From the NCBI RefSeq assembly GCF_009469615.1, contig NZ_SSXX01000004.1, positions 248,001 to 312,000 of the forward strand: a stretch of DNA of 64,000 nucleotides, read 5' to 3'. The position numbers and the translations under genes are program-made. Numbering within the stretch: the first letter of the stretch is position 1; each line of letters begins with the position of its first letter. The notes under the pieces were generated by a model, which had not been told where the DNA came from, did not search any database, and saw nothing but the letters and a program-made list of their open reading frames with translations. This DNA is from Dechloromonas sp. H13 (lineage in GTDB: Bacteria; Pseudomonadota; Gammaproteobacteria; Burkholderiales; Rhodocyclaceae). This document shows positions 16,271-24,096 of the stretch, in pieces.

Positions 16271-16518
16271 ACGCACAAGCAAGGACGAAGCCGGTTGATT
16301 CCCCTACGTAACCAGATGGAGGGCGTGATTTTGCCAAACTGATTCAGCCACTACGTCCCCGGGCATCGTAATCAAACCCCAAGTATTTTGTCCTGCCAGA
16401 TCGACCTGATGGCAAACGTATCGGCAAACTGCGACATATTCGGAAGCATCTTGACCCATCCCCGGGTGTGATCTACGATGCACTTGCGCCGATTTGAGTT
16501 TCAGCTTGCGGGCGCCAT

Positions 16519-16536
16519 ACAAATGCAGCTAAAGCG
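16519..16536 (+). repeat. 18-bp direct repeat copy 1
   Basis: ACAAATGCAGCTAAAGCG; recurs at 16632-16649 with one mismatch. The two copies flank the hairpin terminator at 16538-16577. Confidence 0.6.
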
Positions 16537-16537
16537 G

Positions 16538-16577
16538 TGAAAAACCCGTTCCGGCTGCCGAGCTGAACGGGTTTTTC
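16538..16577. terminator. Bidirectional Rho-independent terminator with no obvious gene
   Basis: AAAAACCCGTTC ... GAACGGGTTTTT: a strong stem with T-runs on both strands in the hsdM/HD intergenic region. Neither flanking gene ends here (both point away), so it either insulates the two divergent units or ends a small RNA. The gene-free stretch 16216-16712 otherwise holds the hsdM upstream palindrome and the two 18-bp repeats. Confidence 0.7.
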
Positions 16578-16631
16578 TTTGGGTGTCTGCGGTCACCGTC
16601 GCCGAGTTAAAGGCAACTTGCAGGGCGACTG

Positions 16632-16649
16632 ACAAATGCTGCTAAAGCG
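16632..16649 (+). repeat. 18-bp direct repeat copy 2
   Basis: ACAAATGCTGCTAAAGCG; 17 of 18 bases match 16519-16536, 113 bp apart. Confidence 0.6.
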
Positions 16650-16712
16650 TCGCTCGCTTCTCCACTCCCGGAGGCCGGCTGCGCCGGAATGATAGGGAGT
16701 CTGGAGAAGAGC

Positions 16713-17153
16713 ATGAACCCACTCGTCAAAGCCGTGGCAATCGCTGCCAACGCCCACCTGACCCACGCCCCCGACAAAGGCGGCTCGCCCTACATCCTGC
16801 ATCCCCTGCGGATGATGATGAAAATGACGACCGACGAAGAAAAAATGGTCGCCGTGCTGCACGACGTCGTCGAAGACCACGCCAGCGAAGGCTGGACCTT
16901 TGAACGACTGGCGGAGGAGGGCATTCCCGAAGTCGTCATCGATGCCCTGCGCTGTGTCACCAAGCTGCATGAAGACGAGGACTACACCCGGTTCATTCAG
17001 CGGGCCGCCAGCAACCCCCTCGCCAAGACCGTGAAGCTGGCAGACCTCGAAGACAACATGAACATCCTGCGCATCGCCGACCTCTCCGATAAGGATGTCA
17101 AACGTATGCGCAAGTACCACGCCCACTGGAAGTGGCTGAAGGATAGTGCCTGA
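16713..17153 (+). CDS. small HD-domain hydrolase, (p)ppGpp-hydrolase-like
   Basis: 146 aa. It matches the hydrolase half of RelA/SpoT only: H30 in YILHPLRM, HD at 50-51 with ED at 54-55 (AVLHDVVEDH), and D111-N115 in KLADLEDNM. No synthetase domain is present, so it resembles small alarmone hydrolases that remove the 3'-pyrophosphate of (p)ppGpp or a related nucleotide. The ATG at 16713 has GGAGAAGAGC upstream; an in-frame start at 16689 lacks this. Cytoplasmic and divergent from the hsd operon. Substrate is inferred. Confidence 0.82.
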   Translation: MNPLVKAVAIAANAHLTHAPDKGGSPYILHPLRMMMKMTTDEEKMVAVLHDVVEDHASEGWTFERLAEEGIPEVVIDALRCVTKLHEDEDYTRFIQRAASNPLAKTVKLADLEDNMNILRIADLSDKDVKRMRKYHAHWKWLKDSA

Positions 17154-17244
17154 CGGGCGACAAGAGCTTGCGGAAGGCTGAAGGCATACAGTTGCATATT
17201 GAACACGTCGCGACGTCCATGTATCTAACCATCAAATACTCTAT

Positions 17245-18624
17245 ATGACCTCACGCTACCACCAGCTTTATAGCGGAGAACTCCATGATGCCCCGGGGCG
17301 AGCCGAGTCTTGGACGGAGTACGTTAGGTATCTCGGAAATAACCGCTGGGAACTCATAAATGAGGGAACCGATTACGAAGGTGCAGAACTTGGCAAGCCC
17401 TCGATAGAACGATTGGGTACCAAGGCCTTGTTGTTGCGAATACTACAGAGCGACGCTGACGAACTCGAAGGGGCCGCTCACAACCAAACTCCAGGCGCCA
17501 GGCAAAGCGAAAACGAAGACCGGGAAGACCAGCCCCAGATTGGTCCGCGGGCGACCCGACTGTTCGAAATAGCAAAAGAGGAAAGCGCAACACTCTGCAT
17601 CGAATGCTTGAACGCGTGGCTTGAGGGGCATTGGCCGAAACCCAAGCCCCGCTCCTCGGCACCGAAAATATGCAAAATAAATGGTGTTGCCAAAAAGGGG
17701 ATCTGGCTTGGAGTCTATCGAGCTGTTTTCAGCATCGAGACCACGCTGGGCCCCGGTTATCTTCACCCTCCGCAACGTACCGGGATTACATCGTTTTGCT
17801 TGACGACTTCGAGTGGCTCCGATCAAGGGTGGCGAGTCCATCTCAACAAGCAGCAAATGGCAGTGATTGAGCAATTCACTCCGGCACTGAAAGCGCTACA
17901 GGAATCGCTAACAAGGCCACAAAATAGGGTAGTGACCGCCATTCCTGACGCCCTGCCTGACCAGTCACAGAATAAGGTGACCAGTATCGAGTATTACGAC
18001 GACTGGTGGGACACCGACAACTACTTCGTCTGCCTAAATCGTCATTACATCTTTGCCGCCAACCGCACGGATCAGTCTCCGCAATGGAAACTTTTAAATA
18101 ACAACTACAACCATTGGGATGCCGTTCATCAGCGCATCTACAGAAACTTTCGACCGGACAAGATAAACAAGGAAGATCTTCCGCCAAACTTGCCTCCACC
18201 ACCCGAATCGATTCCACCAGAAGCGGTCAATCCGCCACCACCGCCACCACCAAAGCCCTTACTGGCGAAGGACTATCAGCACTTGGCTGGACACCTCGCT
18301 CAACTTGAGGGGCAATCAATAGTTATCTATCTAATCCTGTACGAGGATACATATGAATCATCGTTTGGCGATGGAGAATTCCATTACCCAGATAGACTCT
18401 ATTTTGATCGCTCAGCCGCGAAAGAATTTATGGGTTCAGACCATCAGGCGTTAATGAAATATCATCTCCGCGAAGGGACGATTCATTTAACTGATGGTGT
18501 CTTTTATTGCCAAATTGCCAACAAACTTTTTGATCACTTCAGTTACGCTGAGGTCCTGTCGATGGCGAACTCACTGTATGCCAACGGAGAGAAGTGCTTC
18601 GTTCGAAATCACCAAGGGCTATGA
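17245..18624 (+). CDS. 459-aa protein of unknown function
   Basis: I recognise no family. The N-terminal 60 residues (SWTEYVRYLGNNRWELINEG) look like a compact beta-rich domain. A charged, Gln/Glu-rich segment spans about 80-105. A Pro-rich linker at about 315-345 (PPPPES..., PPPPPPPKP) joins two folded parts, and the C-terminal part has many aromatic residues. No signal peptide or membrane span is seen. Base composition is lower in GC than the chromosome, as expected for acquired DNA. There is no convincing Shine-Dalgarno before the ATG. It follows the HD gene by 91 nt on the same strand and may form a pair with it. Confidence 0.65.
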   Translation: MTSRYHQLYSGELHDAPGRAESWTEYVRYLGNNRWELINEGTDYEGAELGKPSIERLGTKALLLRILQSDADELEGAAHNQTPGARQSENEDREDQPQIGPRATRLFEIAKEESATLCIECLNAWLEGHWPKPKPRSSAPKICKINGVAKKGIWLGVYRAVFSIETTLGPGYLHPPQRTGITSFCLTTSSGSDQGWRVHLNKQQMAVIEQFTPALKALQESLTRPQNRVVTAIPDALPDQSQNKVTSIEYYDDWWDTDNYFVCLNRHYIFAANRTDQSPQWKLLNNNYNHWDAVHQRIYRNFRPDKINKEDLPPNLPPPPESIPPEAVNPPPPPPPKPLLAKDYQHLAGHLAQLEGQSIVIYLILYEDTYESSFGDGEFHYPDRLYFDRSAAKEFMGSDHQALMKYHLREGTIHLTDGVFYCQIANKLFDHFSYAEVLSMANSLYANGEKCFVRNHQGL

Positions 18625-18690
18625 AATCGCCTATACACCCCATGACCAAGAAGCACCGCTCAGATGGCAATATATAAATAATATAAATAT

Positions 18691-18788
18691 TCACCGCCTT
18701 ACGGTGATACGAAAACGTCGATTTTGGTGTCTATTAGACCGGCAAGCGGTGAATTCAGCCTATGCGTATCACCGTCTGCCGGTCTAAT
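18691..18788. repeat. Cluster of overlapping inverted repeats
   Basis: 18733-18752 ATTAGACCGGCAAGCGGTGA pairs with 18769-18788 (18 of 20 bp). 18701-18711 ACGGTGATACG pairs perfectly with 18765-18775. A small hairpin TCACCG/CGGTGA lies at 18691-18707. Some of these pairings exclude each other. It lies between the converging 459-aa gene and the 128-aa gene, in AT-rich DNA, and could be an origin, an operator array or a structured RNA. Confidence 0.6.
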
Positions 18789-18824
18789 GAGACTATTGGT
18801 ATAACCGGGAGGCGGTAGAGCACT

Positions 18825-19211
18825 TTATCCATCCCGGAGGAAGCTCTTGACTTGGAAGTCCGCGGGCTTGATGTCCATAAGGGGATCGTAGTCCAATGGA
18901 AGCCAGCAAAGGCCCCACCAAGCCGCCCTTCTCGGCTTCATTGCATGGCGAGTCAGCTGTATCAATTTGACCGCCTCAAGCTCGCGCCTTGCGCGGTACA
19001 GCGTGTCATTACTGGTCCAACCGCGAGACTTCAAAGCGCTCAACGTACAAAGTAATTTTCCGTTATTCACCCCTGCATATTGCCTAGCCAAATCAACCAA
19101 GAGGCGGCTTGCTGGCGCGCTGAGCCCGATATACGCCTTGCTGTCCAGCAGACGATGGGGCAAGGCCAAGAATCGCCCATCAATGCTCGCCCCCTTGCGC
19201 CGTTTAGTCAT
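18825..19211 (-). CDS. 128-aa basic DNA-binding/replication-like protein
   Basis: A 128-aa basic protein starting MTKRRKGASIDGRFLALPHRLL. LSAPASRLLVDLARQY and GWTSNDTLYRARRELEAVKLI read as a winged or helix-turn-helix domain of the type in small plasmid/island replication or regulatory proteins. It lies two genes after AlpA in the order int-hyp-alpA-62aa-128aa, the position taken by a Rep protein in island 2, and next to the inverted-repeat cluster. Role inferred from position; the family is not firmly recognised. Confidence 0.6.
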   Translation of the reverse strand: MTKRRKGASIDGRFLALPHRLLDSKAYIGLSAPASRLLVDLARQYAGVNNGKLLCTLSALKSRGWTSNDTLYRARRELEAVKLIQLTRHAMKPRRAAWWGLCWLPLDYDPLMDIKPADFQVKSFLRDG

Positions 19212-19392
19212 CCTGCGGGCTCCCTACCGCGTTATTAGGCGTGATACCTTCTATGGGCAATACTCGACACAAGTACAAGTACAGGCCATAGATTTCCTCA
19301 AGGGAAAGGCTGGAGATATCCGCCTCGAAGCCCAGCCCCCGAGCACCAGCCATCAGCATGAGCAGGTGCTCCATCCATTGTCCGTTCGGCAT
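19204..19392 (-). CDS. 62-aa small protein downstream of AlpA
   Basis: Starts MPNGQWMEHLLMLMAGARG and is rich in Leu with an acidic middle (SLSLEEIYGLYLYL). The ATG at 19390-19392 has AGGGACG just before it and comes 5 nt after the AlpA stop. The C-terminus overlaps the 128-aa gene by 8 nt. A longer frame to 19503 would overlap AlpA and is not preferred. No family recognised. Confidence 0.6.
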   Translation of the reverse strand: MPNGQWMEHLLMLMAGARGLGFEADISSLSLEEIYGLYLYLCRVLPIEGITPNNAVGSPQDD

Positions 19393-19397
19393 CGTCC

Positions 19398-19610
19398 CTA
19401 AGCCTTTGCGATCAAGTCGCGAATATCCTCGACACGCCACGCAGTAACGCGCGGCCCGAGCTTCACGGGCTTGGGGAAGCGCCCCGTCTTGACCCCCTGC
19501 CACCAGCAGGTCTTCTTGACGGGAATGATCGGGGGGATCGGCGGATTTGCTTTGGGGTCGCCAATAATTTGAGGCAGGCGAACGAAGCCGGTTTCAGGGA
19601 GAAGACTCAT
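19398..19610 (-). CDS. alpA: AlpA-family transcriptional regulator
   Basis: 70 aa. TGFVRLPQIIG, then VKKTCWWQGVKTGRFPKPVKL and RVTAWRVEDIRDLI, is the AlpA fold: a MerR-like winged helix that switches on excision/integration genes in P4-like islands. A similar protein lies in island 2 at 48510-48716. It sits between the 163-aa and 62-aa genes and probably regulates this backbone. Confidence 0.88.
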   Translation of the reverse strand: MSLLPETGFVRLPQIIGDPKANPPIPPIIPVKKTCWWQGVKTGRFPKPVKLGPRVTAWRVEDIRDLIAKA

Positions 19611-19690
19611 CGTATCCGTCCTTGTACGTTAATAGACGGCTCCGACTGTATTGGTCCACCTCGAGCGGGTCAGGGTGATTAAGTGATCAC

Positions 19691-20182
19691 TTAATCACCA
19701 AGAAGCGCTTTACGTTGTTCAAGTGAGAGTTGAAACAAGGCAAACATTTCCTCGTTCAGCGCTTGTTTTGTCTTCTTAGTAGATCGAGCAAGATCATGCA
19801 TGGTCTCCTCTGAAATGTTGCCCGCATCAGCTCCAATAGCCTTTGCTTCCTCAAATCTCTTTCCTTCCGAGCGCGCCAACAGGAAGGCATACCACGCCCT
19901 TACGTGATTTTCCGAGGGTTTAACATCGGGGGGGCGATGAGCTGGCTTCTGGACACAGAAAGCACGTGGTGCACCATTGCGCCGCTGCAGTGAATCGAGC
20001 TTCCTGAAGCGGACCACACACTTTGCCAAGTGCCGTACCAATTCCGGGTGAGCATGTTCGGGAAAATTAACCAACGATGCGAAGAGTCTCAACAGCTTTT
20101 CACCTGCTTCTGCATCGCCCTTCTCTGCCGCCTGAGAAAGCTCACGAAGTTCTTGGCCATAGCCGCTCAGATCGTTGCTCAT
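19691..20182 (-). CDS. 163-aa protein of unknown function beside the integrase
   Basis: A predicted all-helical soluble protein: an acidic helical N-terminus (YGQELRELSQAAEKGDAEAG), a Pro-rich middle (KPAHRPPDVKPSE) and a helical C-terminus ending SLEQRKALLGD. It has no motif I recognise. It lies between alpA and the integrase, the same slot as the 224-aa gene of island 2, although the two are not visibly similar. Transcribed in line with the integrase, which ends 27 nt upstream. Confidence 0.6.
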   Translation of the reverse strand: MSNDLSGYGQELRELSQAAEKGDAEAGEKLLRLFASLVNFPEHAHPELVRHLAKCVVRFRKLDSLQRRNGAPRAFCVQKPAHRPPDVKPSENHVRAWYAFLLARSEGKRFEEAKAIGADAGNISEETMHDLARSTKKTKQALNEEMFALFQLSLEQRKALLGD

Positions 20183-20209
20183 CTGTTCCTCCGCACTTTT
20201 GGCAGAACC

Positions 20210-21487
20210 TTACGCTTTTATCCGTCGTTCTTTTATCGGCACCACTTTAGTGTCGTTCCTTTTCCAAGTGTCCAGCATGTCAGCCCATTCCTGCATCATC
20301 TTGGCGCGGTCAGTAAGATGTTCGGCGTGGTTGTAGGTGCGCCGCACCATGTTGGGTTCGGCGTGGGCCAACTGGCGCTCGATCCAGTCGGAGGCGAAAC
20401 CCAACTCGTTTAGCCGGGTGCTACCGGTTGTCCGGGTGGCGTGGGGGCTGTATTTGCCACCCCAGCCCAAGGAATTGAGCATTTGCCGGAATGAGGCCGC
20501 GACCATTGGTTTCGTCCGGTCATCACGATGCGGGAATAGGTGAGTATGGCGCCCAGTGAGTCCGTGCAGTGCACGCAGCATTTCGACTGCTTGCGTGGGC
20601 AGGGGCATCGCATGTGCCTTGCGCTTTTTCATCCGCTCTGCGGGAATGCGCCAGACCGCCGCGTCGAGATCGAATTCATCCCATCGCGCTTCAGTTGCCT
20701 CGCTCGGGCGGCAGAGGGTCAGCCACATGAGTCGGAATGCGGTGATGGTTTCATGGCGACCACCATGCCCTTCCACGTCGCGCAATAACTGCCCGATCTC
20801 GCCGGAATCCAAAGGGCGCTTGTGCTGGGTCTTGTTGGCTGGCAGCGCCTTGCGCACCGGATACACCGGATCGGACTCTACCCGCAAGGTGGATACCGCC
20901 AATTCAAAGACACCGGACATCGTGCGCTTGGCTTCCGCTGCAACGGTCAGTCCGTTTTTCTTCGCCGCGGTATTTAGTACGTCGAGGATATGAGCCGGGG
21001 TGATGCTCTTGACCGGTAGCGAACCGATCTTCGGGAAAACGACACGGGTGAGCATGTCTAGCCGCCGCGTCTTGGTGACCTCCTCCCAGTCCTTCAGAGC
21101 CAGCCATTCATTTGCTACGGCCTCGAAGGTAGTGGCATTTTCCAGCTCGCGCTTGATGCGTTCACGCTGTCGGTTGTGCGCCGGGTTGATGCCTTGCTTG
21201 ACCAGCGCCCGTGCCTTGATGCGTTCATCTCGAGCCTCGGCCAAGGAAAATCGCTGACCACCCCGTCGGGCCTGTGCCTCTTCTGACGATTCGCCACTAG
21301 GGACGGCAACGTAGTCGCCAATCGCAAAGACGCTCTCCTTGGTGGAATCGCCTTCACGCAACTCGAAACGGTAGCGCCAAGCCTTCACCCCGTTAGGTTT
21401 GATTTCCAGATACAGCCCTTTGCCGTCTGAAAGTTTGTAAGGCTTGTCCTTGGGCTTGGCGGTGCGGCATTGGGTGTCGGTCAGCAT
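20210..21487 (-). CDS. tyrosine recombinase/integrase of island 1 (DUF4102 type)
   Basis: 425 aa. The N-terminal DUF4102 arm-binding domain is seen as KLSDGKGLYLEIKPNGVKAW. The catalytic set is complete: R260 (LTLCRPSEA), H349 and R352 (PHATR), H375 (QLAHAEPN) and Y385 (RRTYNH). It would integrate and excise the island at the ychF 3' end. The start has GGAGAACAGGCC before the ATG. It lies 195 bp from the right attachment site, with repeated TACCCGG arm-type sites in between. Confidence 0.95.
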   Translation of the reverse strand: MLTDTQCRTAKPKDKPYKLSDGKGLYLEIKPNGVKAWRYRFELREGDSTKESVFAIGDYVAVPSGESSEEAQARRGGQRFSLAEARDERIKARALVKQGINPAHNRQRERIKRELENATTFEAVANEWLALKDWEEVTKTRRLDMLTRVVFPKIGSLPVKSITPAHILDVLNTAAKKNGLTVAAEAKRTMSGVFELAVSTLRVESDPVYPVRKALPANKTQHKRPLDSGEIGQLLRDVEGHGGRHETITAFRLMWLTLCRPSEATEARWDEFDLDAAVWRIPAERMKKRKAHAMPLPTQAVEMLRALHGLTGRHTHLFPHRDDRTKPMVAASFRQMLNSLGWGGKYSPHATRTTGSTRLNELGFASDWIERQLAHAEPNMVRRTYNHAEHLTDRAKMMQEWADMLDTWKRNDTKVVPIKERRIKA

Positions 21488-21511
21488 GGCCTGTTCTCCG
21501 GGTTCGAGTCG

Positions 21512-21577
21512 TACCCGGTTTTCAGATATCCGGTTTCGACTCCATACCCGGAATGGTACCCGGTTTGTACCCGGCTT
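21512..21577. repeat. Candidate integrase arm-type sites, right end
   Basis: TACCCGGTTT at 21512-21521, ATACCCGG at 21544-21551, TACCCGGTTT at 21557-21566 and TACCCGGCTT at 21568-21577, all in the same direction. The last pair repeats the left-end pair at 5592-5613. They lie between the integrase start and attR. Confidence 0.6.
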
Positions 21578-21681
21578 TCAACGGATCATCGCGGATTGTC
21601 AAGGAGCGAAAAACACCTCAACAGCTTGAATTAAAACAGTCTTTGTTGTCCGACGAAATCCGCCAACATCCTATGTTTTGT

Positions 21682-22773
21682 TTAGACGTTGAACAGGAAG
21701 TTCAGCACGTCGCCGTCCTTGACCACGTATTCCTTGCCTTCGGCGCGCATCTTGCCGGCTTCCTTGGCGCCGGCTTCGCCCTTGCAGGCGATGAAGTCGT
21801 CGAAGGCGATGGTCTGGGCGCGGATGAAGCCGCGTTCGAAGTCGGTGTGGATGACGCCGGCGGCCTGCGGGGCGGTGTCGCCGAGGTGGATGGTCCAGGC
21901 GCGGACTTCCTTGACGCCGGCGGTGAAGTAGGTGGCGAGGCCGAGCAGCTTGTAGCCGGCGCGGATCAGGCGGTCGAGGCCGGGTTCGTGGAGGCCCATC
22001 GATTCGAGGAACTCGACCTTGTCGGCATCGTCGAGATCGGCGATTTCGGCTTCGATGGCGGCGCACAGCGCGACCACCTCGGCGCCTTCGCCGGCGGCGT
22101 GGGCGCGCACCGCATCAAGATGTGGATTGTTCTCGAAGCCGTCTTCGGCGACGTTGGCGGCGTAGAGCACCGGCTTTGCGGTGATCAGGCAGAAGGGCTT
22201 GAGGCTGGCCCATTCTTCCTTGGCCAGATCAAGGGAGCGCACCGGCTTGCCCTGGTCGAGCTGGGCGAAGCACTTCTCCAGCACGGCGACCAGGATTTTG
22301 GCTTCCTTGTCGCCCGAGCTGGCCGGACGCCGGTAGCGGTTGAGGGCCTTTTCGACGGTTGCCATGTCGGCGAGCGCCAGTTCGGTGTCGATCACCTCGA
22401 TGTCGCGGAGCGGATCGACGTTGCCCGAGACGTGGACCACGTTGTCGTCGGCAAAGCAGCGCACGACGTGGACGATGGCGTCGGTTTCGCGGATGTTGGC
22501 GAGGAACTGGTTGCCCAGGCCTTCACCCTTCGAGGCGCCGGCGACCAGCCCGGCGATGTCGACGAATTCGACGATGGCCGGCTGGATCTTCTGCGGCTTG
22601 ACGATGGCCGACAGCTGGGCGAGCCGCGGGTCGGGCACCTCGACGATGCCGACGTTCGGCTCGATGGTGCAGAACGGGTAGTTGGCGGCTTCGATGCCGG
22701 CCTTGGTCAGGGCGTTGAAGAGTGTGGATTTGCCGACGTTGGGCAGGCCGACGATGCCGCATTTCAAAGACAT
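21682..22773 (-). CDS. ychF: redox-regulated ATPase YchF (Obg-family)
   Basis: 363 aa from [16 protein letters not shown], with the P-loop near residues 10-17 and the TGS domain C-terminus ending [12 protein letters not shown], the family's usual length and end. YchF binds ATP rather than GTP and associates with ribosomes. The frame extends upstream to 23049 but this lies inside pth; the ATG at 22771-22773 is the family start. The last codons (stop TAA) come from island 1; the original end (TGA) is displaced to 5519-5521. Order prs-rplY-pth-ychF is conserved. Confidence 0.97.
   Translation of the reverse strand: MSLKCGIVGLPNVGKSTLFNALTKAGIEAANYPFCTIEPNVGIVEVPDPRLAQLSAIVKPQKIQPAIVEFVDIAGLVAGASKGEGLGNQFLANIRETDAIVHVVRCFADDNVVHVSGNVDPLRDIEVIDTELALADMATVEKALNRYRRPASSGDKEAKILVAVLEKCFAQLDQGKPVRSLDLAKEEWASLKPFCLITAKPVLYAANVAEDGFENNPHLDAVRAHAAGEGAEVVALCAAIEAEIADLDDADKVEFLESMGLHEPGLDRLIRAGYKLLGLATYFTAGVKEVRAWTIHLGDTAPQAAGVIHTDFERGFIRAQTIAFDDFIACKGEAGAKEAGKMRAEGKEYVVKDGDVLNFLFNV
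21684..21701. repeat. attR of island 1 (ychF 3' end)
   Basis: AGACGTTGAACAggAAGT, inside the last codons of ychF; it pairs with 5521-5538 (first 12 bases identical, 16 of 18 overall). Confidence 0.85.
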
Positions 22774-22783
22774 TTGTTGTTCC

Positions 22784-23362
22784 TTAGACGGCTTTGCCGT
22801 GCAACTGTTGTTGGGCGCCGGCGAAGTCGCCGGCTGCGAGTTTGGGCCAGGCCAGCAGGCAGCGGGCGAGGGCGTGCTCGATCTCGGGCAGCTCTTCCTT
22901 GCGCGGCGGGTGGAGGACGAAATCGACGACCTGTTGCGCCAGGCCGAGGGTGCGCGGGTGGCCGATGCCGAGGCGCAGGCGCCAGAAATCGGGGGTGCCG
23001 AGGCGGGCCTGGATGTCCTTGAGGCCGTTGTGCCCGCCGTTGCCGCCACCCTGCTTGAGGCGGATGCCGCCGGGTGGCAGGTCGAGCTCGTCGTGGATGA
23101 CGAGAATCTCGGCCGGCGGAATCTTGTAGAAGTTGGCTAGCGCCGCCACCGCCTGCCCGGAGCGGTTCATGAAGGTGGTCGGTTCGAGCAGCCAGGTGTC
23201 GCCGGCGCGTCCGGCCTTGCCGAAGAACTTGCCTTGCGGGGCGAGCGTTACCTTCAGCCGGTCGGCCAGGTGGTCGACGAACCAGAAGCCGACGTTGTGC
23301 CGGGTGGTTTCGTATTCCGGCCCGGGGTTGCCGAGGCCGACGATGAGGCGCGGGGGAGTCAT
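22784..23362 (-). CDS. pth: peptidyl-tRNA hydrolase
   Basis: 192 aa. It carries [21 protein letters not shown] (N11, H22), FMNRSGQAV with the catalytic-site Asn, and [24 protein letters not shown], the full Pth signature. It releases peptides from peptidyl-tRNA that has dropped off ribosomes. It lies 10 nt before ychF in the conserved rplY-pth-ychF order. Confidence 0.97.
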   Translation of the reverse strand: MTPPRLIVGLGNPGPEYETTRHNVGFWFVDHLADRLKVTLAPQGKFFGKAGRAGDTWLLEPTTFMNRSGQAVAALANFYKIPPAEILVIHDELDLPPGGIRLKQGGGNGGHNGLKDIQARLGTPDFWRLRLGIGHPRTLGLAQQVVDFVLHPPRKEELPEIEHALARCLLAWPKLAAGDFAGAQQQLHGKAV

Positions 23363-23431
23363 GGCTACAAGTGCGAAAAAGCCGCCGGCGGCATCTTGCC
23401 AGCGGCGGCCATTGCAGCGAGGTGCCGGAAA

Positions 23432-24040
23432 TTACTCGGCAGCCGCTTCGCCTTCGGCAGCTTCTTCGGAAGAGCCGCCCTTGCCGACGATGCCGACGAC
23501 GACGGAGTCGTCAGCGCCGTGGTGCGCCAGCTTGACGCCCTTCGGCAGCTTGAGCTGGGACAGGTGGATGCTGTCGCCGACCTTGAGGGCACCGAGGTCG
23601 ACCTCGATGAACTCGGGCAGGTCCTTGGCCAGGCACTGGACGTCCAGTTCGGTGATGACGTGGTTGACCAGGCCGCCGGAGAGCTTGACGCCGGGGGCGG
23701 TTTCCTCGTTGACAAAGTGCAGCGGCACCTTGATGTGCAGCTCATGGGTGGCATCGACGCGCTGGAAGTCGACGTGCAGGACGAGCGGCTTGTAGGCGTG
23801 GCGCTGCGTGTCGCGCAGCAGAACCTGCTGCTTCGTGCCGTCGATGACGATGTTGAGGATGGAGGCGTGGAAGGCTTCCTTCTTCAGGTTGAGCAGCAGG
23901 TCGTTGTGGTCGACCTCGATGGCCTGCGGGGCGGCTTCGCCACCGTAGATGATGCCCGGTACCTTGCCGGCGCGACGCAGGCGGCGGCTCGCACCCGATC
24001 CCTGCAGCGTACGCGCTTGGGCGATGATTTCGAATTGCAT
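23432..24040 (-). CDS. rplY: 50S ribosomal protein L25, CTC form
   Basis: 202 aa. The N-terminal L25 5S-rRNA-binding domain ([32 protein letters not shown]) is followed by the CTC-type C-terminal beta domain and an acidic Ala/Glu-rich tail, the long form usual in proteobacteria other than enterics. It sits between prs and pth. Confidence 0.96.
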   Translation of the reverse strand: MQFEIIAQARTLQGSGASRRLRRAGKVPGIIYGGEAAPQAIEVDHNDLLLNLKKEAFHASILNIVIDGTKQQVLLRDTQRHAYKPLVLHVDFQRVDATHELHIKVPLHFVNEETAPGVKLSGGLVNHVITELDVQCLAKDLPEFIEVDLGALKVGDSIHLSQLKLPKGVKLAHHGADDSVVVGIVGKGGSSEEAAEGEAAAE

Positions 24041-24096
24041 GGTGATACTCCAGAATGTTTCCCGATCCGCGACCAGAACGGGAAGGTTGAAAAAAC

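Larger units (their letters stand above)
5521..21701. mobile_element. Genomic island 1 integrated at the 3' end of ychF
   Basis: The left boundary carries a displaced copy of the ychF 3' end (minus strand TGTTCAACGTCT then the original TGA); the right boundary is the intact ychF 3' end (TGTTCAACGTCT then TAA). The 12-bp core is identical, with ACTT and two mismatches extending it to 18 bp, and the cores are 16,163 bp apart. A tyrosine recombinase lies next to the right boundary. The contents are a type I RM operon with accessory nucleases, an HD protein, AlpA and hypothetical genes. The element supplies the last ychF codons, so YchF still ends NFLFNV. Confidence 0.88.

Noticed and set aside
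14053-16311. Plus-strand open frame of 752 codons opposite hsdM
   Set aside because: Antisense to hsdM with intact SAM motifs; no ribosome-binding site or recognisable motif.
16304-16522. 72-codon minus-strand frame upstream of hsdM
   Set aside because: No Shine-Dalgarno, no recognisable domain, and lies in the region with regulatory repeats.
21501-21520. GGTTCGAGTC resembling a tRNA T-arm near the right end of island 1
   Set aside because: No pairing stem around it and no acceptor or anticodon arm nearby; it is part of the integrase leader and arm-site region.
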